From Cunninghamia lanceolata (lineage: Eukaryota > Streptophyta > Pinopsida > Cupressales > Cupressaceae), in assembly GCA_027924645.1 (NCBI GenBank), contig BSBN01001484.1:1178001-1242000 (forward strand): a stretch of DNA of 64,000 nucleotides, given 5' to 3'. Shown in pieces: positions 37,301 to 47,975 of this stretch. The notes below the pieces were generated by a model. It made no database searches and was not told where the DNA came from. It was given only the letters and a program-made list of their open reading frames with translations. Each line of letters opens with the position of its first letter. Positions within the stretch are counted from its first letter, which is position 1. A program made the translations under genes and the position numbers.

Positions 37301-37917
37301 TTCTAGTTTGGCACTAGGACCCAAGGATTGACATCAGAAGTGATATGTTTATTTCAGCTACAAAATTGCACAATTTGCTGAGTTTTGGCAGGTTCTATGG
37401 CTGCAGCTATTTTCAGTGAGATTCTGATGCAGTTCCTTATAGATTCATTTGGGATCCAGGCATTAGTTGTGGGATACTCTCCAGTATGTTGAGGAATCCT
37501 TTGTGTGCATCAGGGTTCCAATCAGGGTTCACTATTGAGTTTTGCAGCATGTATATGAGGGTGATTACTTGTAGTTGCACTTTTGATCTTTATGTACATG
37601 ATAAGTTTCAGACGCATAGCTCAGTTGTGTATATGCTAGATAGTGTGTATGACAGCTTAGCTTGCATAGTTATGGGAAGCAAATATTGTTGGTATTCAGA
37701 GTTGCTTCCACTTAATGCTTATGCTCTTGCGACATCTGATGTTGGGGTTGATTTGATTCAGCAGGTTCAGTTAGTTGTGCTAGTGTTGGTGTTACAGGAG
37801 CTCTTTGGTGACAGCAGGGACATTACACAGATCCTCCCTTGGGATCCAGGTGGGGAGAATTGTCTTTGTAGCCAAGATTACTTGGGGACAAGCAATTTCA
37901 AGGAGGGCGGACTGTAA
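34384..37917 (+). pseudogene. Single 1177-codon frame of a pol-less LTR element
   Basis: All open segments from the ATG at 34384 to the TAA at 37915 (just inside the 3' LTR) are in one frame. It is interrupted only by TAG at 35152, 35623, 36637, 36724, 37066 and 37315, TAA at 36391 and TGA at 37417. The start (MVTSSTQKQWDRNMEKLKQS) is helical with heptad-like spacing (LNKLDENQKRMNELF). The middle is acidic, then strongly coiled-coil (about 35185-35620, with EEEVDQLTTELVKTRKSLED, and 36150-36330). A short motif recurs: DKIVTALSHFDHSHKMVEIH near 35200 and DEIIVALSHHDRIHKLIEDH near 36505. The last roughly 400 codons are Trp/Ser/Gly-rich and globular-looking. There is no protease, integrase, RT or zinc knuckle. 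I do not recognise the family; a structural (gag-like) role is an inference. Confidence 0.7.
37900..37912 (+). promoter_or_regulatory. Purine-rich plus-strand priming tract
   Basis: aaggagggcggac immediately precedes the 3' LTR. It is interrupted by two C residues, so it is not a perfect polypurine tract. It overlaps the end of the long frame. Confidence 0.5.
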
Positions 37918-39309
37918 TGTCCCCTTTTTAGCTGATGTTGTTTGCGGATGGTTTAGCCTATTCCTGACCCTTGTAGGCTAATGTACATGGTTAGGGGGTC
38001 TTCTTGAGGCAGTCACCTGGTCGATGGTTGGTTTCTTGGATTCAGTTGGATGGGAAAAATAAGGGAGATAATAATTAAATTAATTATTTGTAAGGTTATT
38101 AAATAAATAAATATTATAAAGTGATCTTATATTTAATTAATTTAATAAAGTGACTTAAATAAATATTATTGCATAAAGTCACTAAAATAAAATAATATTA
38201 TTTTTCTAGAAGCTTCTTGAAGTGGGATTGAAAAAGTATAAAGGAAGGGGCAAGGCAAGCTTCCACGCATCCAATTATTATCATTTGCATTTGATGAGTT
38301 TTGTGGAGCCAAGGGTTTCTGCATATTTGGTCTTTGGGAATGAAAACTCCCATAGATTAGCATAACTGAGGTGGTGAAATATCCTCTGAACGGTTGCAAA
38401 TTGGAAGGGATACTTCAGTCCTTTCATTTGTGCTTAAATCTGTAGTATTAACCAAGAGTTTGGAGGTATTAATTTGCATATCAGAAGTTTTTTCTATTGG
38501 CTGTTACAGTGCTGTGAATAGTGCCGCTACAGTGACATGAATAGTATGCTACAGTGATCGCTACAGTATGCTACAGTGTTGCGCTATAGTGATTTGCTAC
38601 AGTAGCGCTACAGTGATTTGCTACAGTGCGTGCTACAGTACATGAACAGTAACACTATAGTCTCGACGTGAACAAGGTAGCTGGGAGAAGGTTTCACATT
38701 GGGTTTGGAAGGAATTCCTTTCCTTGGATATTGGTTTATTCTCCTTCAGCATCATTGGGCGTCACTATTATCAGGTTCTTCTTGCAACTATTAGTAGTTT
38801 GCATTGTCATCTTAAGCATTTAATTTTGCTACTGTAAGTGATAACTTAGAATCAGATTTGGCATTGCTGTAGTCATCATTGTAAGCCAATTAGTCTTGGC
38901 AAATTCATAGCAATATTGTACTTGGGAATGAATTCAATGAAGGAGATATATGTTGCATACCATTTGTCTGACGAAATGTCCATCTAATAGCATACATGAT
39001 CAGCATAGTAGTTGCATGCCAATTGTTTGACAAAATGCCAATTGGCTATAGGTGTGCATTTCATGTCTAATTTTCATGTATATGCATCGAAAATACCAAA
39101 AAAAGAAGTCATATATGCATTTAGATTAATGCTTAGACATTATAGTTTGGATTTATGAGCATTTAGAGTACTCAGCTATCATTATCAAGCAAAAATATCA
39201 GACTGAAAACACAGACCAGCAAGCATTGGGTTTACATCAGAAGTGTTTGACAATATTCCTTGAGGTTCAAATTAGCAATATAAGGTCTGAAATAGCAAGG
39301 GATATTACA
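37913..39309 (+). repeat. 3' LTR of the nested element
   Basis: 1397 bp, homologous throughout to 32913-34317, though the last 350 bp are more diverged (sequence after agcatagtagttgcatgcca differs). It ends GATATTACA, followed by TSD GAAGA. Confidence 0.85.
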
Positions 39310-39314
39310 GAAGA

Positions 39315-41679
39315 GGAGGGCAATGCAGTTGACGTCACAAACCAAGAAGCAAAGAACATCCATGCAGGGTGACATCAGGGCTGACCTTATTGTATTGAGA
39401 GGAGCCAGTGGTGAAGCATTCAGGAAGGAGCTACAACATGATGTTTCGCATCCCACCATAATACAGTTCAAAACTGAGAAGGCGGAAGAACAAACAAAAG
39501 AAGCTTTCAAAGCAAGCTAGGGTGTTCCTTTCTCTTTAGGGGACACTATGGACTTATCAGATGATGAGATAGTACAGAATGTGGCCTCTCCAAGAATGGA
39601 GACTCTCGCCTCCAATACCCGCATGACTCCACATGGGACCCCATTAGCACAAATGGTGGTATTGGAGGAGGTGAAGCAAACAAAAGAAGCAAAAGAAAGT
39701 AGCCCAGAGAGGGCAGCCCAACAGATAGGGCTTGATAAGTTAGTGGATCAGGTGACTAGCCCTGCAGTTATAGACTTAACATACAAGGGTGATGTAAGCC
39801 CCAAGGATAAGGCAGGCACACCTGATGAGGCATAAAAGATTGAAGTGGCCAGGCAAGTAGAGAAAGAAAGCATTACTCCGGATATGGGTTAGTAGCAGCA
39901 TGAGGTACTCGCCGAGCCAAGAATAGTAGAGGTTCAACAAAAGAGTGGGGGTGATAAAGATATATCAGGTGCTACTGCTGCCCAGACTCAAGGAGATCTG
40001 GGAGATACCTCGGGAGCTAAAGATAAATCAGGTCATGAGGACCTTAAGCCACAGGATGTTGGTGTATCAGGTGCAGAACAAGAAGCAACCCAAGATCAGG
40101 GTGATGCACAGGGCCAACATACATAGACATCCATGGATGTCAATATACCTCAGGATGAGGAAAGTAATAAAGAACATAAAAGTAAGGAGGAGGGAGTACA
40201 AGACCAGGCGTAGGATCATCATGTGGACATTCCACAGGATCCTACTCTATAGAATGAAGCCCCTCAACAAGAAGAAATGCAACAAGATCCCCCTCATGAG
40301 GAACTCCATGAGGAAGAAACTAAGAAATTGCCTTCTCTACCTAGAATAGAAGCAGATACTAGAGATCAGAGCAGACATGATGTTGGCAAAGAACATCAAG
40401 GATCTAGAGAGGATGTGCCTCAATGGCTGGAGTGAGAAATAGGTATGGAACAAGGGTGTGAAATTCAGGAATTTGATGTTTCCACCTTGTTTGCAGAAAC
40501 AATGATGAAGCCAAAGAGGAAGGCCAAATTGACATCGGCCATAAAGAGAGATCTTGCCATAGGCAGAAGGACTGCACAAGTAGCACTTCCCATAGTAGAA
40601 AAAGAGAAAGGCAAGATCACCCTTGAATAGTTCCAAATTGCAACTATTGATTTGGGTTTTGCTAATGAGGACCAGGAAGGTTGGGAAGGGAAAGATATTA
40701 TTGATTCCTTGACCCAAAGGGTAAAGAGGGAGAAAGAGAAAAATAAAGTGCATAAGGAGCACATTTCTCAGCTACATTCTTACATAAAAGGGTTAATTAA
40801 CCTTGATAATACACCAGTTGATCTATCAGTCCCATTGACTGTCATATCCCAGGAGCAGGTCACTAAGTTGGACCTCATGAAGCATGAGGCCATGATCATG
40901 GAGAAATGGATGTTGTCAGCCCTCACAGGAGCTGAAGATGTTTTGAGAACCTCCCTACAAAGATGGAATTCTTTAAGCAGTCTAAAAAGAAAGGTAGACA
41001 AAATGCAAAATGAAACAAGGAAATAGTCATTCCAATTGGAAAAGGACCTGACTGCTTTAAGTGAAATGAAGAGGATTGATCCTCAAGTCTTGACAAATAA
41101 TCAAGTATTGAATAATAATACTGCCCTGCTGGTAGATATATGGTGTGAGGATATCAGGTTCGAATGTGATATCTTGAAGAAATGCGTGGCAAGCTCAGTG
41201 ATATAAGTATAAAGATGCACAACATGATGGCTTATGAAGCATAGATCCTTGAGGCTTTAGAAGGAAGAGTATAGGGAAAGATAGAAAATCAGGATGCAAA
41301 CTTTGCTATCAAAGCTTTGCATGATAATTTCCAGCCGGTAGTAGATGACCCCCTCACCCACCTGACAGAAAAAGTAATGAATAGGATCATTAGGATAAAG
41401 GTCAGGGTGGAAACCTATAATGAGACTTTAAACAACAGAAAAGGTAAGCTAGAGGCACTCAAAGCCAAATTCCCGTCTCATAAGCATGCTATAACAAAAG
41501 TCAAAATCCAAGATGGGGGAGAGGTGAATGAAATAGTGCAGGCATATGAGAACATCAGGTTAGTGATGAAGGTCCATATACAGGAGGGTGTGCATCAGGG
41601 TGACAGTGATACTGAAAGCAATGAAGATGATGACCACGATGAAGATGAAGAAAATGAAGAGGAGGAACCTGAAGAGTGA
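39315..41679 (+). pseudogene. Pol-less element ORF, C-terminal part (after the nested insertion)
   Basis: With the nested element and one TSD copy left out of account, the reading frame of 30900-32912 continues without a shift at 39315. The part starts with MQLTSQTKKQRTSMQG, then becomes highly acidic and Gln/Glu-rich (39548-40430). It then forms long coiled-coil segments (40680-41020 with LTQRVKREKEKNKVHKEHIS; 41320-41580) and ends in an Asp/Glu run before TGA at 41677. Internal stops are TAG at 39518, 39890, 39893, 40124, 40211, 40250, 40628, 41024, 41242 and 41272, TAA at 39833 and TGA at 40433, with a frameshift near 41205. No enzymatic motif is visible. Confidence 0.6.
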
Positions 41680-43980
41680 ACAAAGAATGCATCACCAAGG
41701 GAACGTATGCATAAGGTACTCATCAATAGTGAGTCATCCAGATGGTTGCCAGCTAGAAACTTGTGCCATGAGGAAGAGTTGACTGAGTCAAAGGGTAATT
41801 ATCAACCATTGATCTTAATTGACAAATCTTGACGATTGGTCATTTGTAACTGCCTCCTCACCTTATTCTATAAAAGGTGCAAGGGTGCAATATTTTGAAC
41901 ATTCAGAAACTTAATTGAAATTTGATTGTTGAAATAGTAGGACTCATTTCAAAGTTGTTATAAATGTACATGTTATGCATACTAAATGAAAGAGAAGCAT
42001 ATTTGATTACAAATCATCATAAATCTTGAGTAATCTGTGTTTGAAATCTGGATACATGCATTGATCAACTGCATCCATTGGAGTGCTTTTCAGTTTGCAT
42101 GTGTTGTTTTCATTCCTAATTCCTTTGAAGTTAGCATCATCCATATCTAGCTGTGGAACATCTTGGTGACCTATGGTTTGATTTCTTCTCTTCATGAATG
42201 TATCTTGTATGTATGTGATTCAATGACTAAAGATTCACCAAAAGTAGAAGTATTCTTTTTAAATTTCTTTGAATTTCATAACAGATGATCATTATAATTT
42301 CAAATAATAGAGAATCAAAAGCAAATAACATAAAATATGTTGATATCTTGTAGATAATTGAAAATACAGAGCATATTTAGAGTAAAAGCATGTCAAATTG
42401 ACAAATATCATGCAAATTCATACAAAAATCCATGGAATACATGCAAATATCCACTTATAAGCATATCATTTGAATAAATATATAGTGTAGAAGAAAGAAC
42501 AAGTTCATGATGATCAATAATTAGAAGAATTGATCAAACTTGCAAATATCTCAGCTATCTTTGGAAATAGATTAGAGCTAACCTCTCTGTGGAGTAAATT
42601 ACAGGAAACGGTGCAATACTAGTCATCTAGACAAATGTAAGACCCCTTGAAATGGAAAACATAATGTGACATCAACCTCTGAGTAACGTCAGACGATCAT
42701 GACCTGATTAACAAAGACTTGGAGTCATCAACTTATCCTAAGATGATCGTACTTTACAAGATAATAAAGGTTTGATGTACAAATTTTTATGCATGTTGTT
42801 ATGACTGGTAATCATCATCAACAGGTTCTCACAAGTTTTATTTGATCAGTTTGATCACAATCAATGGTGATAGTAATGATCAGGTTCACACATGCATGTT
42901 CAATAGAGGTAGCAAGATGTTTAGTGTTGTTCAAGATAAAAGCCACATGGGTCTAATTCAGAGGTCATTCTTTTGGAGTCATCAGGACTTTGTTGTGTTT
43001 CATGTTCTTCATTCACTTGTTCATGATGTTTGATTTGAGCAAGGGTTTGTGATATTTGATTAGAGTTGTTTTGAGAAGAACATCATCAGGTTATCATCAT
43101 GCTTCATTGAGGCGCTTCATTGATGTCATCATTGAATCAGGAGTTCAAGTAATGATGATGTAGGACATCAAGATCATTCTATGTAATGGATGCTTTCTAT
43201 TTCAAGCACAAGTTATGATGTGTGTCTTGATGTCATAATCAGGAGCTATAAGGACTGATGAAATGGTTTATGTTTCATTTATGGTCGAGGTAAGATCATC
43301 ATCATGTGTTAATTGATCATCATCTTCCTTGAATTGATTGATCATCATCTTCTTTGAATTGATTGATCATCATTTTATGTCCACAAGACTTGTCTGATCA
43401 GTTTGATCACATCAATTCACATAAGTTTGAATTGATGACTAGAGGTTATTGGTAGACCAGTGGTAGATTGAGATCAAACCAAGGTTCATCAAAGGAGGTA
43501 TATTATTCTGAGTACTGTCTTCAATGAAGATATAGCAGAAGGTTTAATGCAGAAGGGTATTAATGTGATCTAAAGCCTATATGCTTTGTTTAAATATTTT
43601 TGAAACATATTTCAAAACTCATAATATATGTGTTTTTCACACCATGCACTTTTCTTCTAATTAGAAGGTGACCTACTGTATCGGGTTAAACATAACTTAA
43701 GTTATGTCTTGAAGGGTCTAGACACCGTGGGCAACTGGCCCCTTCACATTGTTCCACTGACCCTATCGGTCTCCTCTTGAGCATGATGGGCGCCAATTGT
43801 TTATCAACGGCCATATTCAAAACTTTCATGGGCGTGTAGTCTTAAATCAATGGATGTATTTTAAATTTTGAGCCCTCTTACCTCTGCTTGAACTTTGACG
43901 TGTATGGGAGTGTCATTTATGCTAGCTGCAGTCTTAAAGCTATTTTTGGCAGTTTATGGAGGCAACTTTAACCTAATTAG
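41680..43980. other. 3' non-coding part of the outer element
   Basis: No gene. A TATA box (TATAAAA at 41869-41875) in good promoter-like context suggests that the 3' LTR U3 begins nearby. Repeated ttgattgatcatcatctt units occur at about 43315-43375. A sequence resembling a MITE terminus lies near 43725. Confidence 0.45.
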
Positions 43981-45256
43981 AAAGGCAACTAGTTGTGTTT
44001 TTAAATCACTTATTTTAGAAAGATTTTCTTTCTTTCTTGGATTCTCTCGTGGGAAGAAAAGCAAAAGGTTGGAAGTTGTTGTTTAGAATCAATTTAATTT
44101 ATGATGAAAAAGCTTAAGATTTTTTATGAGTTTATGTAGATGTTTTTTTTGGTGCAGAGGATCTGAGTATGATTTTTTAAGTGGGTAGTTTGAATATGAT
44201 AAGAGTCTCTTATAAGTGAAGATATTTGCAAAGAGGAGAAAATGTAAATAAAGGATTTTATTTTATGAGAAAGAAAATATGAATCAGGGAGAAGAAGAAA
44301 ATAAATGACATATTGAAGATTTATTTATTGATTTTGTTTGCCATCAGAGAATGTGATTTTGCAAGGGAAGATGAAGTTTGAAAAGGTAGATTGGACAAAT
44401 TATTTTTGAAGAATATCAAAGATTGAAGAGATTAATGGGGAAGATGAATAGATTGGAGTAGAGAGAAAATTGAATTGTATATGCAAAGAAGAAAAGACAA
44501 TGAAAGATCAAGGATTATTTTGTTTTTCAGATGATCTTTTTGTAGAAGAATATGAATTGATTATACAGAGAAAAGAGAGATATGAAAGGTCTTTTTGTTT
44601 GAAATATATATATATAAAGGCAACTAGTTGTGTTTTTAAATCACTTATTTTAGAAAGATTTTGGGAAGAAAAGCAAAAGGTTGGAAGTTGTTGTTTAGAA
44701 TCAATTTAATTTATGATGAAAAAGCTTAAGATTTTTTGAGTTTATGCAGATGTTTTTTTTGGTGCAGAGGATCTGAGTATGATTTTTTAAGTGGGCAATT
44801 TGAATATGATAAGAGTCTCTTATAAGTGAAGATATTTGCAAAGAGGAGAAAATGTAAATAAAGGATTTTATTTTATGAGAAAGAAAATATGAATCAGGGA
44901 GAAGAAGAAAATAAATGACATATTGAAGATTTATTTATTGATTTTGTTTGCAATTAGAGAATGTGATTTTGTAGGGGAAGATGAAGTTTGAAAAGGCAGA
45001 TTGGACAAATTATTTTTGAAGAATATCAAAGATTGAAGAGATTAATGGGGAAGATGAATAGATTGGAGTAGAGAGAAAATTGAATTGTATATGCAGAGAA
45101 GAAAAGAAAATGAAAGATCAAGGATTATTTTGTTTTTCAGATGATCTTTTTGTAGAAGAATATGAATTGATTATACAGAGAAAAGAGAGATATGAAAGGT
45201 CATGTTATTTTTTCGTGCAGGAGAAAAGTTGAATTTGAAAGGTCTTTTTGTTTGAA

Positions 45257-45258
<2 letters not shown>
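43981..45258. repeat. Tandem duplication of about 635 bp
   Basis: The segment starting aaaggcaactagttgtgttt at 43981 repeats from 44616 with high identity to about 45258. The second copy lacks 23 bp (ctttctttcttggattctctcgt) and gains about 45 bp near its end. The first copy ends in an AT microsatellite and the second in AC/AT microsatellites, pointing to slippage or unequal exchange. Confidence 0.85.

Positions 45259-45338
<80 letters not shown>
45259..45338. repeat. (AC)n(AT)n microsatellite
   Basis: About 17 AC units at 45259-45292 are followed by about 23 AT units to 45338. The short open frames read through it on both strands are artefacts. Confidence 0.95.
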
Positions 45339-45343
<5 letters not shown>

Positions 45344-45640
45344 CACAGATAATGAAAATGAGGGAGTGTGTGTGTGTGAATTGAATTGAAGTGAAAATTG
45401 AGCTGAGAGAGTTTGTGTAAGGATAAAAATACAGAAATAATGACCTCCTTGTGCAACATATTTACAAAGACAATATGCAGTTGATTAAGTATCAGGTGAA
45501 TTGGTAATAAGATTGATATTCAGTCTGTAATTGAACAGAGATATGCAAAAGAGAAGACATGTTATGTAATGGTGCAAATCAGATTGAGTGGCAATCATTT
45601 CTTGTACACTTTGCAGTTTGTTTTGATGGTGATTGTGTTT

Positions 45641-45873
45641 GCCAGTGAGGCACAATATGCCAGTGAGGCTTATAGGTCAATGAGACCTTACATTTGTCAG
45701 TGAGACACATATTGTAGCTAGTGAGGCAAATTCAGCCAGTGAGGCATCTTGTAGCCAGTGAGGATTATATGGTCAGTGAGACCTATTTGTATGTATTAGG
45801 GGTTGGTGCTCCTTAAAGTTGGTGCTTCTAAACATTGTAACCAGTGAGGTTTTTTCTTAAGCTAGTGAGGCAT
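45641..45873 (+). repeat. Array of about ten G(C/T)CAGTGAGGC-type units near the 3' LTR end
   Basis: Units such as gccagtgaggc, gtcagtgagac and gctagtgaggc recur about every 20-30 bp within the last 480 bp of the outer element. Shorter versions (gtagtgagcc, gcagtgagct) occur at the corresponding place in the Copia LTRs (about 47595-47640 and 55075-55125) and reversed in the minus-strand LTR (about 62488-62540). Confidence 0.7.
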
Positions 45874-46117
45874 TTTGAGTGGTTTTTTTACCCTGGGAGG
45901 GTTTTCCACTCTATAATTTTCTTGTGTCATAATCTCATGTCTTGATGTCTTCCATAGCTTCATTTATCATATGTGATTTATGTGATTGATCATTTGTTGA
46001 TTAATTGTTCAAGTAATTAGTTCAATTTTGATAAAGCCCATTGTCAATTTTGGAAAATTGTAAAAATAATAAAACACTGATTCACCCCCCCTCTCAGTGT
46101 TTTCCTAGACTCCTACA

Positions 46118-46561
46118 ACATGTCTATATCCAGTTGCATGATTTAACTTCCAACCAGGCATTTTCCATCTAGATGTGCTATTGTCTTCTTATATCCTGAT
46201 CCTGTTGCATATCCACATTCGGTTACATTGTTTATTATTCAACCAGATATTTTCATCTAGATATTCAGTTACATTGTCTTGTTCCTAACTAGACATTCCA
46301 AGCAAACATTTTCTAACCGAACATTCTAAGCAAGCATTTTCCAACCAGACATTTCCATATCTAGTTGCTTTACCTAAATCCCAATTGAACTTTTTTCATC
46401 CAGATATCTTGTTGCATGAATTATTTCTATCTAGACCTTTACAACCAGATATCTTGTTATATGCATGTCCTGATGAACTTAACCTAGCATTTGACTTGTG
46501 TGAAACTTCCATCTGGAACTAGACATATCCATATGCCCTGATTTCATCCGAACTTGACATC
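46118..46561. repeat. Middle part of the CCAGAT/GTTGCAT repeat block
   Basis: This continues the block at 29036-29320: ccagttgcat, caaccaggcatt, ccagatattttcatctagat, aaccgaacattc and similar units. It lies between the outer element and the Copia element. Confidence 0.6.
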
Positions 46562-47919
46562 TGTTGCAAATATGTGCCTAATCGGTGTTGTCATTGATGT
46601 CAACATATTCTTGTTGCCATTGGTGTCAACTGTATCCTATCTTGTTGCCTGACTAGAAGACTGGAATGTTGAGGATATTGAGAAAATTAATAAAGATCAA
46701 TGGATACGGATCATACAACAGTATAGAGGATTGTGTGAAGTAGCTCCAGTCAGGATTTGAGAGGTCTGCATGAAGATTTGAAGAAACTATGGCCATTTAA
46801 GTAGAACTAGTTTTATAGAAACAGAGCGACAGAGAAGTGGTCTAGATCCTTCCAGATATGTCAAATAATGATATGCGGATCTACAGGCATGTTTGGAAAG
46901 TCAGTGTGTATCATTCATTCAAGTGGTTCATGGTTTGGAGGTCTGCAGCAATCTTTCTAAAATGACAGTCATGGCATATAGTATTCTTGAGGTTCCGGAT
47001 GAAGATGCAAGTGAGTATGATGATTTGGAGGAGTGCAGATGTTTTTGTTGAATTTATTGTGCTTGTGGAGGTCTTTGGATTGTGTGACTACTATGTTGGA
47101 GGTTCACATTGAAGTTTGAGCTTGTTGGTGAAGATTTCCTTCTTGTTGTTGCTGTTCTTCCCAGTTCTGGCCGACCGGATGATTCAAGCATATTGCGGAT
47201 GTTCCAGAAGCAATTCTCTAGAGCGTGGTGTGTTGTTGAAAGAAGATTCAAGTCTTGGCAATGTTTGGCCGATAGCTTAGTGATTCACATTAAGAAAGAT
47301 GTTTGGTGTGCCGACCTTGATGTTTATTCCAAGGTTGATGAAGCATATAAAGGAGTGTAGCTAAGTCATGGAAAATCATCCTTGAGCGAAAATAATAAAT
47401 CCAAAGAAAGGATCAGAAGCAGAGCAAAGAAGAGGAGGAGTAGAAGAGAAAAAGTAGAATAGAGTGAAAAGTTACTGAAGAAGGGTTCGGAAGTAGAAGA
47501 GAAGTTTATGAGCATTCAGTGAAATTGAACCAGTCATGAAGTAGATGCTATCTCTCAATTAAATCTTTCTATGTTAAACTTAAAATTCTTGTAGGTAGTG
47601 AGCCTCTCTTTTAAGCAGTGAGCTCTAGGCAGTGAGCTCGAAGGCAAGTGCCTTCCCATTCTTTTAAAGTACTTTTAACAGGGTACAAATCTTGTGGGCT
47701 AACACCCAGCATGGTTTTTCCCTTAACTGGGTTTCCACGTCAAAAATCTTGGTGTCAAATGTGTTGATTATGTTTCTACTTACGTGATGTTGTTTCATGC
47801 TTTAATATTTATAGCATTAATCAATTTGCAAATTGTGAAAGAAGATTAAAAGAAAGAAAAGGTTAATTTTTGGGACAACTGATTCACCCCCCTCTCAATT
47901 GTCCGATCTAATTCCAACA
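46562..47919 (+). repeat. 5' LTR of the Copia element
   Basis: 1358 bp. It contains the cagtgag units near 47595-47640 and ends with gattcaccccc-ctctcaatt then TTCCAACA. A coding-like frame of 83 codons lies inside at 47109-47360; the 3' LTR has the same sequence interrupted by a TAG. Confidence 0.9.
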
Positions 47920-47921
47920 AT

Positions 47922-47933
47922 TAGTATCAGAGC
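47922..47933 (+). promoter_or_regulatory. Primer-binding site of the Copia element
   Basis: TAGTATCAGAGC lies two bases after the LTR and differs by one transition from the site at 34319, so the same initiator Met tRNA primer is implied. Confidence 0.8.
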
Positions 47934-47975
47934 CAGATCCTCTTAAAGAAGCTTGACCACTTGAGGAGATCTAAG

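Larger units (their letters stand above)
32913..39309 (+). mobile_element. Younger LTR element nested in the outer element; non-autonomous
   Basis: A complete insertion: LTRs at 32913-34317 and 37913-39309, both starting TGTAATGTCC and ending GATATTACA. The TSD GAAGA is perfect (32908-32912 and 39310-39314). There is a primer-binding site at 34319 and a purine-rich tract just before the 3' LTR. Comparing the first 625 or so bases of the two LTRs I count 14 substitutions, all transitions, and one 4-bp indel, so it is fairly young. The interior holds one very long reading frame without pol motifs. Confidence 0.85.
29321..46117 (+). mobile_element. Large LTR-type element without pol, split by a nested element
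   Basis: The left end TGATGGTGACTGATTG and right end GACTCCTACA (TG...CA) are flanked by an identical 5-bp duplication ACATG (29316-29320 and 46118-46122). The right end carries the sequence gattcacccccc-ctctcag seen just inside the LTR ends of the Copia elements in this window, and the left end shares ttgtcattgatgtca with their LTR starts. The element is 16.8 kb including the 6.4 kb nested insertion, so about 10.4 kb on its own. Its coding region (30900-41679) has no protease, integrase or RT. The inner ends of the two LTRs and a primer-binding site could not be located, so the LTRs are either very diverged or partly lost. The termini plus TSD are firm; the internal LTR borders are not. Confidence 0.6.

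Noticed and set aside
30888..41679. Reassigned or read-through TAG codons in the long frames
   Set aside because: The PADRE gene uses TAG as a normal stop, TAGs fall at conserved Gln/Trp sites in the Copia element, and frameshifts also occur; mutational decay explains them.
45192..45459. Open frames on both strands through the AC/AT repeat
   Set aside because: They are translations of the microsatellite and have no conserved sequence.
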